Shown: one piece after another, positions 1-8,755 of the stretch | How the letters are laid out: every line of letters starts with the position of its first letter | How positions within the stretch are numbered: position 1 is the stretch's first letter | NCBI RefSeq assembly: GCF_003797945.1 | Contig: NZ_RKKU01000010.1 | Span: forward strand, 62,001-126,000 | Reading direction: 5' to 3' | Source: Pseudomonas neustonica | Lineage (GTDB): Bacteria; Pseudomonadota; Gammaproteobacteria; Pseudomonadales; Pseudomonadaceae | Length of the DNA stretch: 64,000 nucleotides | The notes under the pieces: model-generated | Database searches by the model: none | Told to the model about the DNA's origin: nothing | Seen by the model: only the letters and a program-made list of their open reading frames with translations | Translations under genes and position numbers: made by a program

Positions 1-1
1 C

Positions 2-808
2 ATGCTGGCGGTGCGTAACCTGGCGCGCTTCAGCGACCCGGTATTTGCAGCACCGGAAGGCACGCGCTGCGACTGGGATATCGTGCAGGGGCTGACCGCG
101 CGCATCATGGCACTGAAAAACCCGGATGCCGAGCCTGCGCGCAAAATGCCCTCGCCTGAACAGATTCTTGATCATGGCTTGAAAACCGGCCCCTATGCCG
201 AAGGCTTCCATGAGTACAACAGCGGCGAGCCAGTGAAGTATGACGAGCCGCTAAGCCTGGACGTACTCAAACGCTACCCGCACGGTCTGGACCTAGGGCC
301 TATGCGCGAATCCTTCCCCGGCTACCTGTTTACCGCCGATAAAAATCTGCATCTCACGCCGCCGGAACTGGTCGCCGATCTGAGCCGCGCCATGGCTGAG
401 CTGCGTGGCGCCGAGCAAGGCGAGCTGATGCTGATTGGCCGTCGCGATCTGCGTACCAACAACTCCTGGATGCACAACAGCGAGCGACTGGTCAAAGGCA
501 AGGACCGCTGCGCCCTGCTCGTCCACCCCAGCGATGCCGAGCGTCTGGGGCTGGCAAGCGGTAAACAGGCGCGCATCATGTCACGCACCGGAGAACTGCT
601 GGTCAGCGTGCAGGTGAGTGAAGACATCATGCCCGGCGTGGTGTGCCTGCCACACGGCTGGGGCCATGATCGTGAGGGTGTGAGTCTGCGCGTTGCCCAG
701 AGCAAGCCCGGCATCAACGTTAACGACATTACCGATGATCAGGTCGTCGATGTGCTATCCGGCAATGCTGTGCTCAATGGCATTCCGGTGTCGGTAGTCG
801 CGGCGTGA
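2..808 (+). CDS. Molybdopterin oxidoreductase, C-terminal part (5' end outside window)
   Basis: Only the last 268 residues are in the window; the reading frame is open at the left edge, so the ATG at 2 is internal. The segment matches the C-terminal part of formate dehydrogenase/nitrate reductase-like molybdoenzymes. It has the molybdopterin-dinucleotide-binding beta-barrel region with GELMLIGRRDLRTNNSW and HPSDAERLGL, then GVVCLPHGWGHD and a final NVNDITD stretch. These follow the family pattern of a pocket closing over the cofactor. The substrate cannot be told from this part, and no partner subunit is visible downstream, where a bidirectional terminator follows within 100 bases. Assignment to the superfamily is firm; the exact enzyme is open. 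Confidence 0.85.
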   Translation: MLAVRNLARFSDPVFAAPEGTRCDWDIVQGLTARIMALKNPDAEPARKMPSPEQILDHGLKTGPYAEGFHEYNSGEPVKYDEPLSLDVLKRYPHGLDLGPMRESFPGYLFTADKNLHLTPPELVADLSRAMAELRGAEQGELMLIGRRDLRTNNSWMHNSERLVKGKDRCALLVHPSDAERLGLASGKQARIMSRTGELLVSVQVSEDIMPGVVCLPHGWGHDREGVSLRVAQSKPGINVNDITDDQVVDVLSGNAVLNGIPVSVVAA

Positions 809-897
809 GTCGTTCCAGCTAGTAGCGCAGCATCACGCAGTAACGGTTTCGAGCCGAGTAGACAGAAGCCTGATGTGTGAGTGATTGAGGGGAAACC

Positions 898-934
898 AAA
901 AAAAGGCCAGTGCTAATCGCACTGGCCTTTTTTT
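898..934. terminator. Bidirectional intrinsic terminator
   Basis: A 9-bp perfect stem (905-913 with 919-927, ggccagtgc/gcactggcc) with a 5-base loop is flanked by seven A on the left and seven T on the right. It can end transcription of the molybdoenzyme gene on the plus strand and of loiP on the minus strand. Confidence 0.9.
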
Positions 935-968
935 AATTCAAGTGAGTGTTAGTGGGAACTCAACTCAC

Positions 969-1721
969 TTACTTCTTTTTCTCGGCAATCATTGCCCGCA
1001 GATGGGCGGCACGATCTTCAGAAGCGGGGTGGCTATCAAACATGCTGCTGCTACCGCTATTCATGGCTGCAAGCTTATCAAACGCACTCACCAGGCCGTC
1101 TGTGTCCAGGCCACGGTCTACCAGCAAATTCAGCGAGAATTCGTCTGCAGCGCTTTCCTGCGACTGTGAGAACTGTGCACCAATCAGCGCTTCAGTCATT
1201 GCGCCTAGCTTAGACTGGGCCGCAGCGGATACGGCTGCGTTGCTGGAAAGCGCGGCGGCATTGCGGCCCACAGACGTTGCGGCGGCGACCTGCATGGCGC
1301 GCTTGGTATGTCCCAACGCGACGTGACCCATTTCGTGGCCCAGCACACCGGTTACCTCTTCGTTATCCATCAAGTCCATGAGACCCGAGTAAACGCGGAT
1401 GCAACCATTTGCCATTGCCCATGCATTGACGTCATCGGCCATATACACCTTGTAATTGACCGGCGTACCGGCGATCTCATTACCCAGTGAGCTGGCGATG
1501 GAATTCAACCGGCGCGTGTATTCACTATTGCTGGGGGCGATCTCGGCGCGAGCATCCATCTCTTGGCATGCATCGTTGCTCATCGCGATCACTTCTGCGT
1601 CGCTGAGCGTCGCTGCTTTCAATCCAGTCATGCCTGCTTGCAGAGCATTGCCGTCGAGGTTGCTGCAGCCAGTGACCAAAGCGCTGAGAGAGAGAGTGAG
1701 AAAAATACCAGTGAGTTTCAC
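969..1721 (-). CDS. loiP: M48 family metalloprotease lipoprotein LoiP
   Basis: 250-residue zinc metalloprotease closely resembling E. coli LoiP (YggG), an outer-membrane-anchored periplasmic protease linked to envelope stress. The N-terminus is a lipoprotein signal with lipobox LVTGC at about residues 15-19. The peptidase M48 signature VLGHEMGHVALGH (HExxH) lies near residue 130. The ESAADEFSL segment supplies the third zinc ligand, and FDSHPASEDRAAHL near the C-terminus is typical of this family. The start is GTG, preceded by AAGGA nine bases upstream; an ATG just upstream is in another frame. Length matches LoiP (about 250). It stands alone, ending at the shared terminator. Confidence 0.93.
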   Translation of the reverse strand: MKLTGIFLTLSLSALVTGCSNLDGNALQAGMTGLKAATLSDAEVIAMSNDACQEMDARAEIAPSNSEYTRRLNSIASSLGNEIAGTPVNYKVYMADDVNAWAMANGCIRVYSGLMDLMDNEEVTGVLGHEMGHVALGHTKRAMQVAAATSVGRNAAALSSNAAVSAAAQSKLGAMTEALIGAQFSQSQESAADEFSLNLLVDRGLDTDGLVSAFDKLAAMNSGSSSMFDSHPASEDRAAHLRAMIAEKKK

Positions 1722-2263
1722 GATACATGTCCTTTGCGGTGAGGATTGAAGTAGTTAAAAGACGCCCTTCAGCGGCGCGCGCAGATACTACCGGCAAGCG
1801 CCATCACTTTAAAAGCCATCACCCGTGCTGTATCGAATCCGAGACTCGTAAACCTCGACCATTGCGCAAAAATGGCTGAATGGCGGAAGAAGTAGTTGAA
1901 TCCAGGACACATTCCTAGGGCCAATTCTTGGTGAAGTCCCAACGGCACCTGGCGACGCAGGAGCCATCAAAACTGATGCTTGTACCTGAGTTGATCATCC
2001 CACCCGAAGCGGCCCATAAAGGCAGCCAATTGATTCGCGCTTTTACCAACCAGCAACAGGCCAATCATCTGGCTGCAATGACCATTCAGAGCCGTGACCT
2101 TGCCATTGGGCTATTGCTGACCAGAGCGGGTTATCGCTTGCAAGCGCATCGATTTATGCCTGAGCAGTGAATACAATGATAAATACTATCAATTGCATTA
2201 CTGAAAGGCGCTTAACGCATTTCAATAATGCAAAGGCATCATTTTTTCGGGAAGTCGGTCTGG
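1722..2263. other. Intergenic region with no confident gene
   Basis: About 540 bases between loiP and the cytochrome b561 gene. One plus-strand open frame (1928-2170, TTG start, 80 codons) ends shortly before the cytochrome gene. I recognise nothing in its product and it has no clear ribosome binding site, so I do not call it. The loiP promoter must lie at the left end. Confidence 0.5.
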
Positions 2264-2782
2264 ATGGAAACGCACACACCCAAGTACGACGCAACCGCCC
2301 GGCTGCTTCACTGGATTTCTGCGGCGGTGATTTTGTGGGCCACTCTGACCGGATTTTCTACTCTGCTACTAGCCAATGACAGCGCCCTCAAACATGTCAT
2401 TGCCGACTTTAATGTGTCGCTGACGACGCTTTTTATTCCGGTTTTTCTGTGTCGAGTAATCTACCGTCTGCGCACGCCCTCGCCTTCTTATAACAACCAG
2501 CTCAGCACCAAAGAGGCAGGCATTGCCAAAGTAGCGCATTGCGTTATGTACATCCTGGTAACCCTGGTGCTGCTGAGCGGCGTGTTGATGATGACGAAAG
2601 ACATTGAGCTATTTCACCTGATTGCCATACCTCAGATGGTGCACAACGACTTTGCACTAGCCTTGCTGAAAAAGTTGCATACCCTGGCTACAGTCCTGCT
2701 GGGTATCGGCATTATTTTGCATTTGGCGGCCGTGGTAAAACACGAGTTGGCCGGCAAAACCATGCTGCGGCGGATAGTCTAA
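2264..2782 (+). CDS. Cytochrome b561 family protein
   Basis: Small integral membrane di-haem cytochrome b (172 residues from the METHTPKYD start). The start of YDATARLLHWISA is the usual opening of bacterial CybB-type cytochromes, with the first haem-ligand His in LLHW. Three further hydrophobic helices follow. His residues in KVAHCVMYILV, VHNDFALALLKKLHTLA and IILHLAAVVKH sit where the other haem ligands are expected. The family moves electrons from ubiquinol to acceptors in the inner membrane. A longer reading from 2228 would add 12 unlikely residues; GGAAG upstream favours 2264. The gene is transcribed alone. Confidence 0.88.
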   Translation: METHTPKYDATARLLHWISAAVILWATLTGFSTLLLANDSALKHVIADFNVSLTTLFIPVFLCRVIYRLRTPSPSYNNQLSTKEAGIAKVAHCVMYILVTLVLLSGVLMMTKDIELFHLIAIPQMVHNDFALALLKKLHTLATVLLGIGIILHLAAVVKHELAGKTMLRRIV

Positions 2783-2857
2783 CCACCCGCTTGATTTATT
2801 GGTCATTAAGCCTATAACGCAGAGCGGGCATCCACCATAGCCGAGAAAAAACCGCAG

Positions 2858-3604
2858 TTAGCAAAGCTTCACACAAGCAAAAAGCGCATTGCCGGATACC
2901 CGATCCCAGGGCAGGATTCTGTCGTAATCATGCTCCAATACCTGCACATCAAAATACGGCGCAAGCAGGGCGAGTAATTCGTCAAAGCGCACCGCAACCA
3001 TGGGGTGTGAGTCGTTCCATACCTGCCTTTCACCCGCCGTATTTTTTTCAATACGCAGTTTTAGCGCCTGCTGCGAACCAGTGCCAGCGTAATGCCAACC
3101 CGAGCTAAAGCTGAATAGCGAATCCGCGTGTTTAACGTTGTGCGAGACCCAAGAGCCGTTGTCGATATGCTGCCTGTCCACCGCGTTAAAGCAGAAGAGC
3201 CCGCCATCGACCAGTGCCGAATGCACGCTGGCGATACAGGCGTTCAAGCGCTCGATACTGGCGCTGTAATGGATGGAGTAGAGAAAGCAGGTAATCAGAT
3301 CGAACGGCTGACTCGCGGAGAAACCGCACATATCCTGCAGCGAAAACTGCGCTTCAGGGCATCTGGTCAGCGCCCGGTCCAGCATGGGTTGGTTGATGTC
3401 GAGCCCGCTGCTTTGAAATCCGGCATCAAGAAAGTGCCGGATGTGCGGCCCGGTCCCACAGGCCAGATCAAGATGCCTTTTGCCACCATTGCCAAGCAGT
3501 TGCTGCAGCCGCTGAACGCAACTGCTTTGCGCGCTGTAGTCGATATCAGCGCACATGAGATCGTAGTAGCCCGAAAGGTCGGTGTAGATGGCGTTACTGG
3601 GCAT
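2858..3604 (-). CDS. Class I SAM-dependent methyltransferase
   Basis: 248-residue methyltransferase with the Rossmann-fold motif I HLDLACGTGPHIRHF near residue 45, the acidic SAM ribose contact SGLDINQPML about 20 residues later, and a motif II/III region FDLITCFLYSIHY. This type is cytoplasmic; its substrate is not evident, and no biosynthetic neighbour narrows it down. I chose the MPSNAIYTDLSGYYDLM start, since upstream CAGGT is placed acceptably and YTDLSGYYD is the usual family opening. A start nine codons upstream (3631) is possible. It is convergent with the cytochrome gene. Confidence 0.82.
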   Translation of the reverse strand: MPSNAIYTDLSGYYDLMCADIDYSAQSSCVQRLQQLLGNGGKRHLDLACGTGPHIRHFLDAGFQSSGLDINQPMLDRALTRCPEAQFSLQDMCGFSASQPFDLITCFLYSIHYSASIERLNACIASVHSALVDGGLFCFNAVDRQHIDNGSWVSHNVKHADSLFSFSSGWHYAGTGSQQALKLRIEKNTAGERQVWNDSHPMVAVRFDELLALLAPYFDVQVLEHDYDRILPWDRVSGNALFACVKLC

Positions 3605-3725
3605 GGTGACCTGAGATATGAGGTTGCGCATTGGGGGCGCGCATCATATATCGGGCACACACAAATTAACCATATCTAAACACCGGTTTTCAGCGGCCGA
3701 CAAATTGCGTTAGCGCCACTGCGGC

Positions 3726-4952
3726 CTATTCGCTAGCGTCATCTTTTTCACTGCGCCCTATGATAGCCGCGCCCACCAGATCACCGGTTACATTCAGAGC
3801 CGTTGCGCCCATGCCCACCAGCGCATCTATGGCCGCAAGCAAGGCAACGGTTTCGATCGGCAGGCCCACTTGGGCAAAGACAGTCGCAATCATCACAATA
3901 CCCGCACCGGGCACGCCTGCCGTGCCTATGGTTGCCAGGGTGCCAACAATCACAATTTGCATCATCTGCATCAAATCCAACGGCATACCAATCACGTTAG
4001 CCGCGAAAACGGCAGAGATGGCGATTCGGATCGCTGCACCATCCATATTGATGGTTGCGCCCAATGGCAGAATGAAGCTCGAGACCCGGTCAGACAGCCC
4101 CATGCGGCTTGCCGCATTCATGGTAATAGGCAAGGTGCCAGAGCTGCTCTGCGTAGCAAAAGCGGTAACCACGGGGGTTCTGGCATGACGGATAAAATTA
4201 CCCAGCTTCACGCCCGATACCAGCATGGCCAACACATACAAGCCTGCATGCACAAAGAGCGCGATATACAACACCAAAACCATGCCCGCGAGGGAGGTAA
4301 TGGTATCGGCGCCCTGCTTTGCAACGGTGCCAGCGACGATCGCGAAGATGCCAATAGGCAGGTAATGCAGCACGCCGCGCATGATCATCATGGTGGCTGC
4401 GTTGAGTCCATCAACTACCGTCAGCACCTGTTTGGCAGCATCACCATAAACCGGGGAATCCCGCAGTTTCAGCAGTGCAATCCCAAAGGTCACAGCAATA
4501 AATATGATGCCGAGCATATTCATATCAACAAAGGCCGCAAACAAATTGTCAGGCACAATGCTGAGTATGACCTGAACGATACTGGCCTCACTTTTCACCT
4601 CGACCACAGCCTGGCTATCAATCTGCATGCCCGTGCCTGGCGCCAGCACGGACGCCACGGCAATACCGACGATCATCGCAATGGCGGTGGTCAGCAGGTA
4701 CCACAGGATAGTTTTTCTACCCAGACGTCCCATCCCGCCGACATCTCCCTGATTAATTCCCACGATCAGGGTAAACAGAACAATGGGCGCGATCAGAAAC
4801 TGCAGCAAACGTAATAGCAGCTCACCCAAGGGCGCAAACCCGTCTACGACAGACTGCGTCGCAAACAGGCCAACGCCCAGCCCCAATATCAAGGCGATGG
4901 TAATCCGGATTATCAGAGAGGATTCTGTATACTTCTTGAACAACGCTTGCAT
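3726..4952 (-). CDS. Dicarboxylate/amino acid:cation symporter (DAACS family)
   Basis: 408-residue secondary transporter of the glutamate/dicarboxylate-sodium or proton symporter family in the inner membrane. Signature elements are visible in order: about eight hydrophobic helices, the serine-rich re-entrant hairpin TAFATQSSSGTLPITM near residue 265, the cation/substrate motif GATINMDGAAI near residue 300, and the second hairpin GTAGVPGAGIVM near residue 345. The length fits the family (400-450). Substrate (glutamate, aspartate, C4-dicarboxylates or serine) cannot be told from sequence alone. It stands alone, with about 170 non-coding bases downstream of the CIA30 gene. Confidence 0.92.
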   Translation of the reverse strand: MQALFKKYTESSLIIRITIALILGLGVGLFATQSVVDGFAPLGELLLRLLQFLIAPIVLFTLIVGINQGDVGGMGRLGRKTILWYLLTTAIAMIVGIAVASVLAPGTGMQIDSQAVVEVKSEASIVQVILSIVPDNLFAAFVDMNMLGIIFIAVTFGIALLKLRDSPVYGDAAKQVLTVVDGLNAATMMIMRGVLHYLPIGIFAIVAGTVAKQGADTITSLAGMVLVLYIALFVHAGLYVLAMLVSGVKLGNFIRHARTPVVTAFATQSSSGTLPITMNAASRMGLSDRVSSFILPLGATINMDGAAIRIAISAVFAANVIGMPLDLMQMMQIVIVGTLATIGTAGVPGAGIVMIATVFAQVGLPIETVALLAAIDALVGMGATALNVTGDLVGAAIIGRSEKDDASE

Positions 4953-5123
4953 AGCTTCTTCTCTGAGTTAAATAGGGAGCAGCAGTGCGCCGGGCCTGGT
5001 GGTGCTGGCGTCGCCTTCGGGCACTGTGCTGCGCAGTATAAGAACTCGCCTACCTTTCACAACCTCATGCACTGCAAAAGTGACAATTGCGCTTCGTGAT
5101 AGCAGTCTAGCGAAAGCGCATGG

Positions 5124-5657
5124 TCAACGGTAAAAGCCGAACCGCCGCACGCACACATCTACGTCGAACGCCTCACCAATGGCAATCACCGCTACGCTGC
5201 GCATCGTTGCAGGGTCGAACTCAGCGTCAGTACGGTGCGCGCTCAACTCTGTATAGGGCACAACGAAGCGCGTCCATTGTGGCGCTATCGGCAAGGTACA
5301 GCGGAAAGACTGCCAGGGTTTGTCCAGCTGAGTGGTTTTTACATTGAGGTTATAATCGTGCGCCGGGCCGCATAACTCTATGAACAGGCCTGCATATTCA
5401 GCGAGAGGCTCGCCTGGCTCGATCTCGAGCTTCATCTGCAAAAAGCCGCCATTATTCTCCAGGCTGGTTCGACCCGTCAGGCAGGTGCATGCCGAACCAA
5501 CACGGCAGTCCTGCCGTATTCCCCCGGAAGACTCACCACCCATGACCTGATCGCTGATCGCCATCCAAGGCGAGCGGTCATTGGCACGCGCCTGATAGAT
5601 ATCGACTAGTTGCTCGGCCTGTACAGCAGGACCATGCGTTCGCAACGTTTCTTTCAT
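5124..5657 (-). CDS. CIA30 family protein
   Basis: 177-residue protein of the CIA30 family, named for the mitochondrial complex I intermediate-associated protein 30. Bacterial members are of unknown function and adopt a carbohydrate-binding-like beta-sandwich. The family hallmark ISDQVMGGESSGGI lies near residues 35-50, followed by GFLQMKLEIEPGE and a late IAIGEAFDVDVCVRRFGFY that closes the domain. The ATG is preceded by AAAGG. An IS3-family element has inserted only about 15 bases upstream, so the native promoter is displaced; expression must now come from inside the IS, if at all. Confidence 0.82.
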   Translation of the reverse strand: MKETLRTHGPAVQAEQLVDIYQARANDRSPWMAISDQVMGGESSGGIRQDCRVGSACTCLTGRTSLENNGGFLQMKLEIEPGEPLAEYAGLFIELCGPAHDYNLNVKTTQLDKPWQSFRCTLPIAPQWTRFVVPYTELSAHRTDAEFDPATMRSVAVIAIGEAFDVDVCVRRFGFYR

Positions 5658-5671
5658 AGGCCTTTGGTATT

Positions 5672-5674
5672 CCT
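5672..5674. repeat. Target-site duplication, left copy (CCT)
   Basis: CCT directly precedes the IS left end and is repeated at 6906-6908 directly after the right end. A 3-bp duplication is typical of IS3-family insertion. Confidence 0.7.
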
Positions 5675-5736
5675 TGAATCGCCCCTAGTTTCGTAGACAC
5701 CTCCAGGCCTTATAATCGAGGCACCCAGGAGGTCCA

Positions 5737-6015
5737 ATGAGCAACTCACGCTACACCGAAGAATTTAAAATTGAAGCCGTCAAACAGGTGGCTGACCGAG
5801 GCCACTCTGTTGCCGAGGTCGCCGCCCGATTGGGCGTGTCAGGCCACAGTCTTTATCAGTGGATCAAGCGCTACTCCAAGCCCACCGCCCAGCGACAGCA
5901 GGATGATGATCTTCAGGCTGAGAACCGGCGATTGAAGGCCGAGCTCAAGCGCGTATCAGAAGAGCGAGATATATTAAAAAAGGCCACCGCGTACTTCGCC
6001 AGAGAGTCCGACTGA
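5737..6015 (+). CDS. IS3-family transposase OrfA
   Basis: 92-residue DNA-binding protein of the IS. The N-terminal helix-turn-helix is EEFKIEAVKQV followed by AARLGVSGHSLYQWIKRY. A C-terminal leucine-zipper-like coil (LQAENRRLKAELKRV) serves oligomerisation. The final residues read across the slippage site and end FARESD. OrfA alone usually acts as a regulator of transposition; fused to OrfB it provides end recognition. The start ATG has AGGAGG upstream, a strong ribosome binding site. Confidence 0.95.
   Translation: MSNSRYTEEFKIEAVKQVADRGHSVAEVAARLGVSGHSLYQWIKRYSKPTAQRQQDDDLQAENRRLKAELKRVSEERDILKKATAYFARESD
5976..5982 (+). promoter_or_regulatory. Programmed -1 ribosomal frameshift site (A AAA AAG)
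   Basis: The heptamer is in phase with orfA as A_AAA_AAG. After slipping back one base the ribosome enters the orfB frame, which is open from 5982 through to 6887. This is the normal way IS3-family elements make the OrfAB transposase. Confidence 0.9.
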
Positions 6016-6038
6016 GGTACGCGTTTATTCAGAGCCAA

Positions 6039-6887
6039 GTGGACAAATATCCCGTGCGCCGCCTGTGCAAAATGATGACTGTGCACCCCAGCGGTTACTA
6101 TGCATGGTGTCGCAACAAGCTGTCTGATCGCGCTCGGGAAGATCAGCGTCTGTTGGGCCAGATAAAACACTCTTGGCTGGAAAGCGGCGGCGTGTATGGC
6201 TATCGCAAAATTCATCTGGATCTTCGTGAAGCGGGTGAGGCTTGCGGTAAGCACAGGGTAGCCCGCCTCATGCGCTGCGAGGGATTGCGCTCACAGACGG
6301 GTTATCGCCGCCGCCCTGGTCATTACGGTGGGAAGCCTGCGGTAGTTTCACCCAATCACTTGGATCGCCAGTTCGATGTAGCGGCGCCCAATGTTGCCTG
6401 GGTGACAGACATTACTTACATCCGCACCTACGAAGGCTGGTTGTATTTGTCCGTGGTTATCGACCTGTTCTCGCGTCAGGTTGTCGGCTGGTCGATGAAG
6501 CCGCGCATGACATCTGACTTGGCGCTAGACGCGCTGTTAGCAGCAGTGTGGCGTCGCAAGCCGCAAGGATGTGTGATGGTTCATTCGGACCAAGGCAGTC
6601 AGTTTAGTAGCGGGGACTGGCAGAGTTTCCTGAAAGCGAATCACCTGGTGGGCAGCATGAGCCGCAGGGGAAACTGCCATGACAACGCGGTAGCTGAAAG
6701 CTTCTTTCAATTACTCAAACGGGAGCGAATCAAGCGACAAATCTATCCAACACGCGAGGCTGCAAGACAAGACGTGTTCAATTACATTGAGATGTTTTAT
6801 AACCCAAGGCGCCGGCACGGCACGAGTGGTGACCTGTCACCGGTCGAGTACGAAAAGCGTCATTACCAGAGTCTGGCGAGTGTCTAG
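6039..6887 (+). CDS. IS3-family transposase OrfB (DDE integrase core)
   Basis: 282-residue catalytic part of the transposase, normally produced as the OrfAB fusion by -1 frameshifting; the GTG at 6039 is only the first in-frame start. An N-terminal HTH_21-like region (YPVRRLCKMMTVHPSGYYAW) precedes the rve integrase core. The DDE triad is present: WVTDITYI, VHSDQGSQFSS, and the glutamate in NAVAESFF, with the usual K/R seven residues later (QLLKRER). YNPRRRHGTSG is the standard IS3 ending. The product cuts and joins the element's ends. Confidence 0.95.
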   Translation: MDKYPVRRLCKMMTVHPSGYYAWCRNKLSDRAREDQRLLGQIKHSWLESGGVYGYRKIHLDLREAGEACGKHRVARLMRCEGLRSQTGYRRRPGHYGGKPAVVSPNHLDRQFDVAAPNVAWVTDITYIRTYEGWLYLSVVIDLFSRQVVGWSMKPRMTSDLALDALLAAVWRRKPQGCVMVHSDQGSQFSSGDWQSFLKANHLVGSMSRRGNCHDNAVAESFFQLLKRERIKRQIYPTREAARQDVFNYIEMFYNPRRRHGTSGDLSPVEYEKRHYQSLASV

Positions 6888-7005
6888 AATACTGGGGGCG
6901 ATTCACCTGTTGACTGATGATGCGGTCTCAGCAGCGGGAACGCGAATCCAGCATCACTGATTAGCATGCGAAAATTGGACTTGGCAGGATTGCACAAGTT
7001 TGGCT

Positions 7006-7815
7006 TTAGAGCGTCACGTAGCGCTGTACGATACGCGCATAACTGCCATCTTCAACCAGCCGTCTCAGCACATTGATATAAGCCTCAACAAAAACCGGAT
7101 CGTTTGAGACCTTACTAAAAGCGACTTCTGCCGCAGCGCTGGATACCACAATACCGGTGGCCTTTATCTGTTCGCTGAGGCCCAGCTGTTGCAGCTCATA
7201 GGCCCCCGTATACTCGTCAGCAATCACGCCGTCGATGCGCCTTCGGTACAACATACTCCATAGATTGGTCCTATTGGTCACCATCGAAACCTGAGCAGCA
7301 AAAGTCGGATCACTCATTAACTGATGATAGTCGGGTCCATAGTGAACATTAATCTGAGCTCCCAGACGAAACGAGGTGTTCTTCAGCTCAAGTAGTCGAG
7401 AAATAGGCCAACTCGCCAACGCCTCCTGGTGCATAAACAGAATGTTGCGTGCCGCAGGAAATACCGGCCCCGAAAAATAAGCGTAGGCCTGACGCTGCGG
7501 CCGACGAAAGGCACTCGGAAGAATATCCAGTCGGCCAGCCTCGAGTTCCCTGAGCGCACGCGCCCAGGGAAGTTTGCGCAGATTGGCCTGACAATTAAGC
7601 TCCGCCAGCACGAGAAGGCTGAATTCCACATCAATGCCCACCACCCTACCGTCAATACTTTGCATGCTAAACGGCGGGTCATCATCCCAGCGCAAGGTTT
7701 TCTCGCAGGCGACAGCGTTCAGGCTTTGCGAGCAAGCCAGGATCAACATTACTAACAATAAACGGCGGCCGGGGTTTGAAGACTGGCGTGCCGCAGTAAC
7801 AGCGAAGGACACCAT
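7006..7815 (-). CDS. Family 3 extracellular solute-binding (ABC transporter-type) protein
   Basis: 269-residue periplasmic binding protein of the SBP_bac_3 type. A signal peptide (RRLLLVMLILACSQSLNAVA, then CEKTLRW) opens the protein. The typical start of the mature fold follows: WDDDPPFSMQSIDGRVVGIDVE. The LPWARALRELEAGRLDILPSAF segment matches the family's hinge-adjacent region. The final RLVEDGSYARIVQRYV is the usual C-terminal helix. No permease or ATPase genes are next to it, so it may be an orphan binding protein or serve a distant transporter or sensor. The start ATG at 7815 has no strong ribosome binding site, and the signal-peptide start may be slightly downstream. Confidence 0.82.
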   Translation of the reverse strand: MVSFAVTAARQSSNPGRRLLLVMLILACSQSLNAVACEKTLRWDDDPPFSMQSIDGRVVGIDVEFSLLVLAELNCQANLRKLPWARALRELEAGRLDILPSAFRRPQRQAYAYFSGPVFPAARNILFMHQEALASWPISRLLELKNTSFRLGAQINVHYGPDYHQLMSDPTFAAQVSMVTNRTNLWSMLYRRRIDGVIADEYTGAYELQQLGLSEQIKATGIVVSSAAAEVAFSKVSNDPVFVEAYINVLRRLVEDGSYARIVQRYVTL

Positions 7816-7981
7816 TGGCGCAGTGCTCGATAAGCGGTTTAAAGAGTTTAGTAGGCCTGGTGGAAAACACCATGAGTGTCAAACGACGCGCCAACGTGAG
7901 CCTCTAGACAGCAGCACGCCGCGCTTATCCGCCAACCCATACACCGCATCCATATGACACGCTCTATCATGCAGCCTAGCT

Positions 7982-8710
7982 CTACCAACTGAGCGTATTA
8001 CCCTCAAAATCGACAAAACGCTGCTCACTCAATCCCAGTGCCCCTTCCAGTACAGCGACCATCCCGGTGGCGCTTTGCTCAACCGTCACAGGTGCATAGC
8101 TGCCGCCCATGTCTGATTGAACCCAGCCGGGATGCAGATTAAGCACACCAACACCGGCGGGTAGGGCCTGCTTGACGGCAAACCCACGTGAAAGACTATT
8201 GAGCGCTGCTTTACTAGCGCGGTAAAGCTCAAGCCCTTCGCCGTCATTGAGCGACACGCTGCCCATCCTGGAGCTAACAAAGCCGATGACACCGCCGTGC
8301 TTGATTGCCGGAAGAAGCGCTCGCGCAAGGCGCAAGGGAGCCATAGCGTTGATGTCAAACAACTCAGTGATTTCGGCGTCAGTTGCCTGTTCAACGCGCT
8401 GGTGGTCTGGGCCAAGAATGCCCGCGGAGATCACCAGAAGATCCAGGGTCTTGTCGGGCATCAAGGCGGCAAGCGCAGATACTTGCTCGGGTAGTTTCAT
8501 ATCCAGTGCGGCGATGGCAAGACGGTCCCCGTAGTGGTGCCCGACCTCACTCAAGGCATACGGCACGCACGAAACATCTCGCACCGTAGCCGTAACCTGC
8601 CATCCCCGCGCGAGCAATACGCTTACAAAACCCAACCCAATGCCGCGCGATGCGCCAATGACCAACGCTCGGCGGCCCGGCGCTTTTTCAATCGTTTGGT
8701 TGCTCGGCAT
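7982..8710 (-). CDS. SDR family oxidoreductase (CsgA/C-factor-like)
   Basis: 242-residue short-chain dehydrogenase/reductase. The NAD(P)-binding motif ALVIGASRGIGLGF (TGxxxGxG variant) lies near residues 15-28, the structural NAG motif appears as VISAGILG, and the catalytic Ser and YxxxK are in GFVSSRMGSV and YRASKAALN. It most resembles the C-factor-like SDR group. It probably reduces a carbonyl or oxidises an alcohol in the cytoplasm; the substrate is unknown. A strong GAGGAGG sits seven bases before the ATG. The neighbour on the same strand upstream is the OsmC-YcaO gene. Confidence 0.88.
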   Translation of the reverse strand: MPSNQTIEKAPGRRALVIGASRGIGLGFVSVLLARGWQVTATVRDVSCVPYALSEVGHHYGDRLAIAALDMKLPEQVSALAALMPDKTLDLLVISAGILGPDHQRVEQATDAEITELFDINAMAPLRLARALLPAIKHGGVIGFVSSRMGSVSLNDGEGLELYRASKAALNSLSRGFAVKQALPAGVGVLNLHPGWVQSDMGGSYAPVTVEQSATGMVAVLEGALGLSEQRFVDFEGNTLSW

Positions 8711-8755
8711 AGTGCCTCCTCACAGTGATGTGACCAGGGTTAATCCGGGTTGCGA

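Larger units (their letters stand above)
5675..6905 (+). mobile_element. IS3-family insertion sequence, complete
   Basis: 1231-bp element bounded by imperfect inverted repeats of 26 bp (5675-5700 and 6880-6905, 22 of 26 positions matching, both outer ends TGAATCGCCCC). CCT duplications flank it. It contains orfA, orfB and an A6G slippage site between them, the full layout of the IS3 family. Both ends, the frameshift site and the DDE residues are intact, so it looks recently inserted and capable of transposition. The right repeat contains the orfB stop codon. Confidence 0.95.

Noticed and set aside
1928..2170. 80-codon plus-strand frame upstream of cytochrome b561
   Set aside because: TTG start, no clear ribosome binding site, no recognised family. 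It could be a remnant, but I cannot support it.
3870..4814. 314-codon plus-strand frame opposite the DAACS symporter
   Set aside because: Shadow of a well-recognised transporter gene; its product is rich in His, Gln and Asn and resembles nothing.
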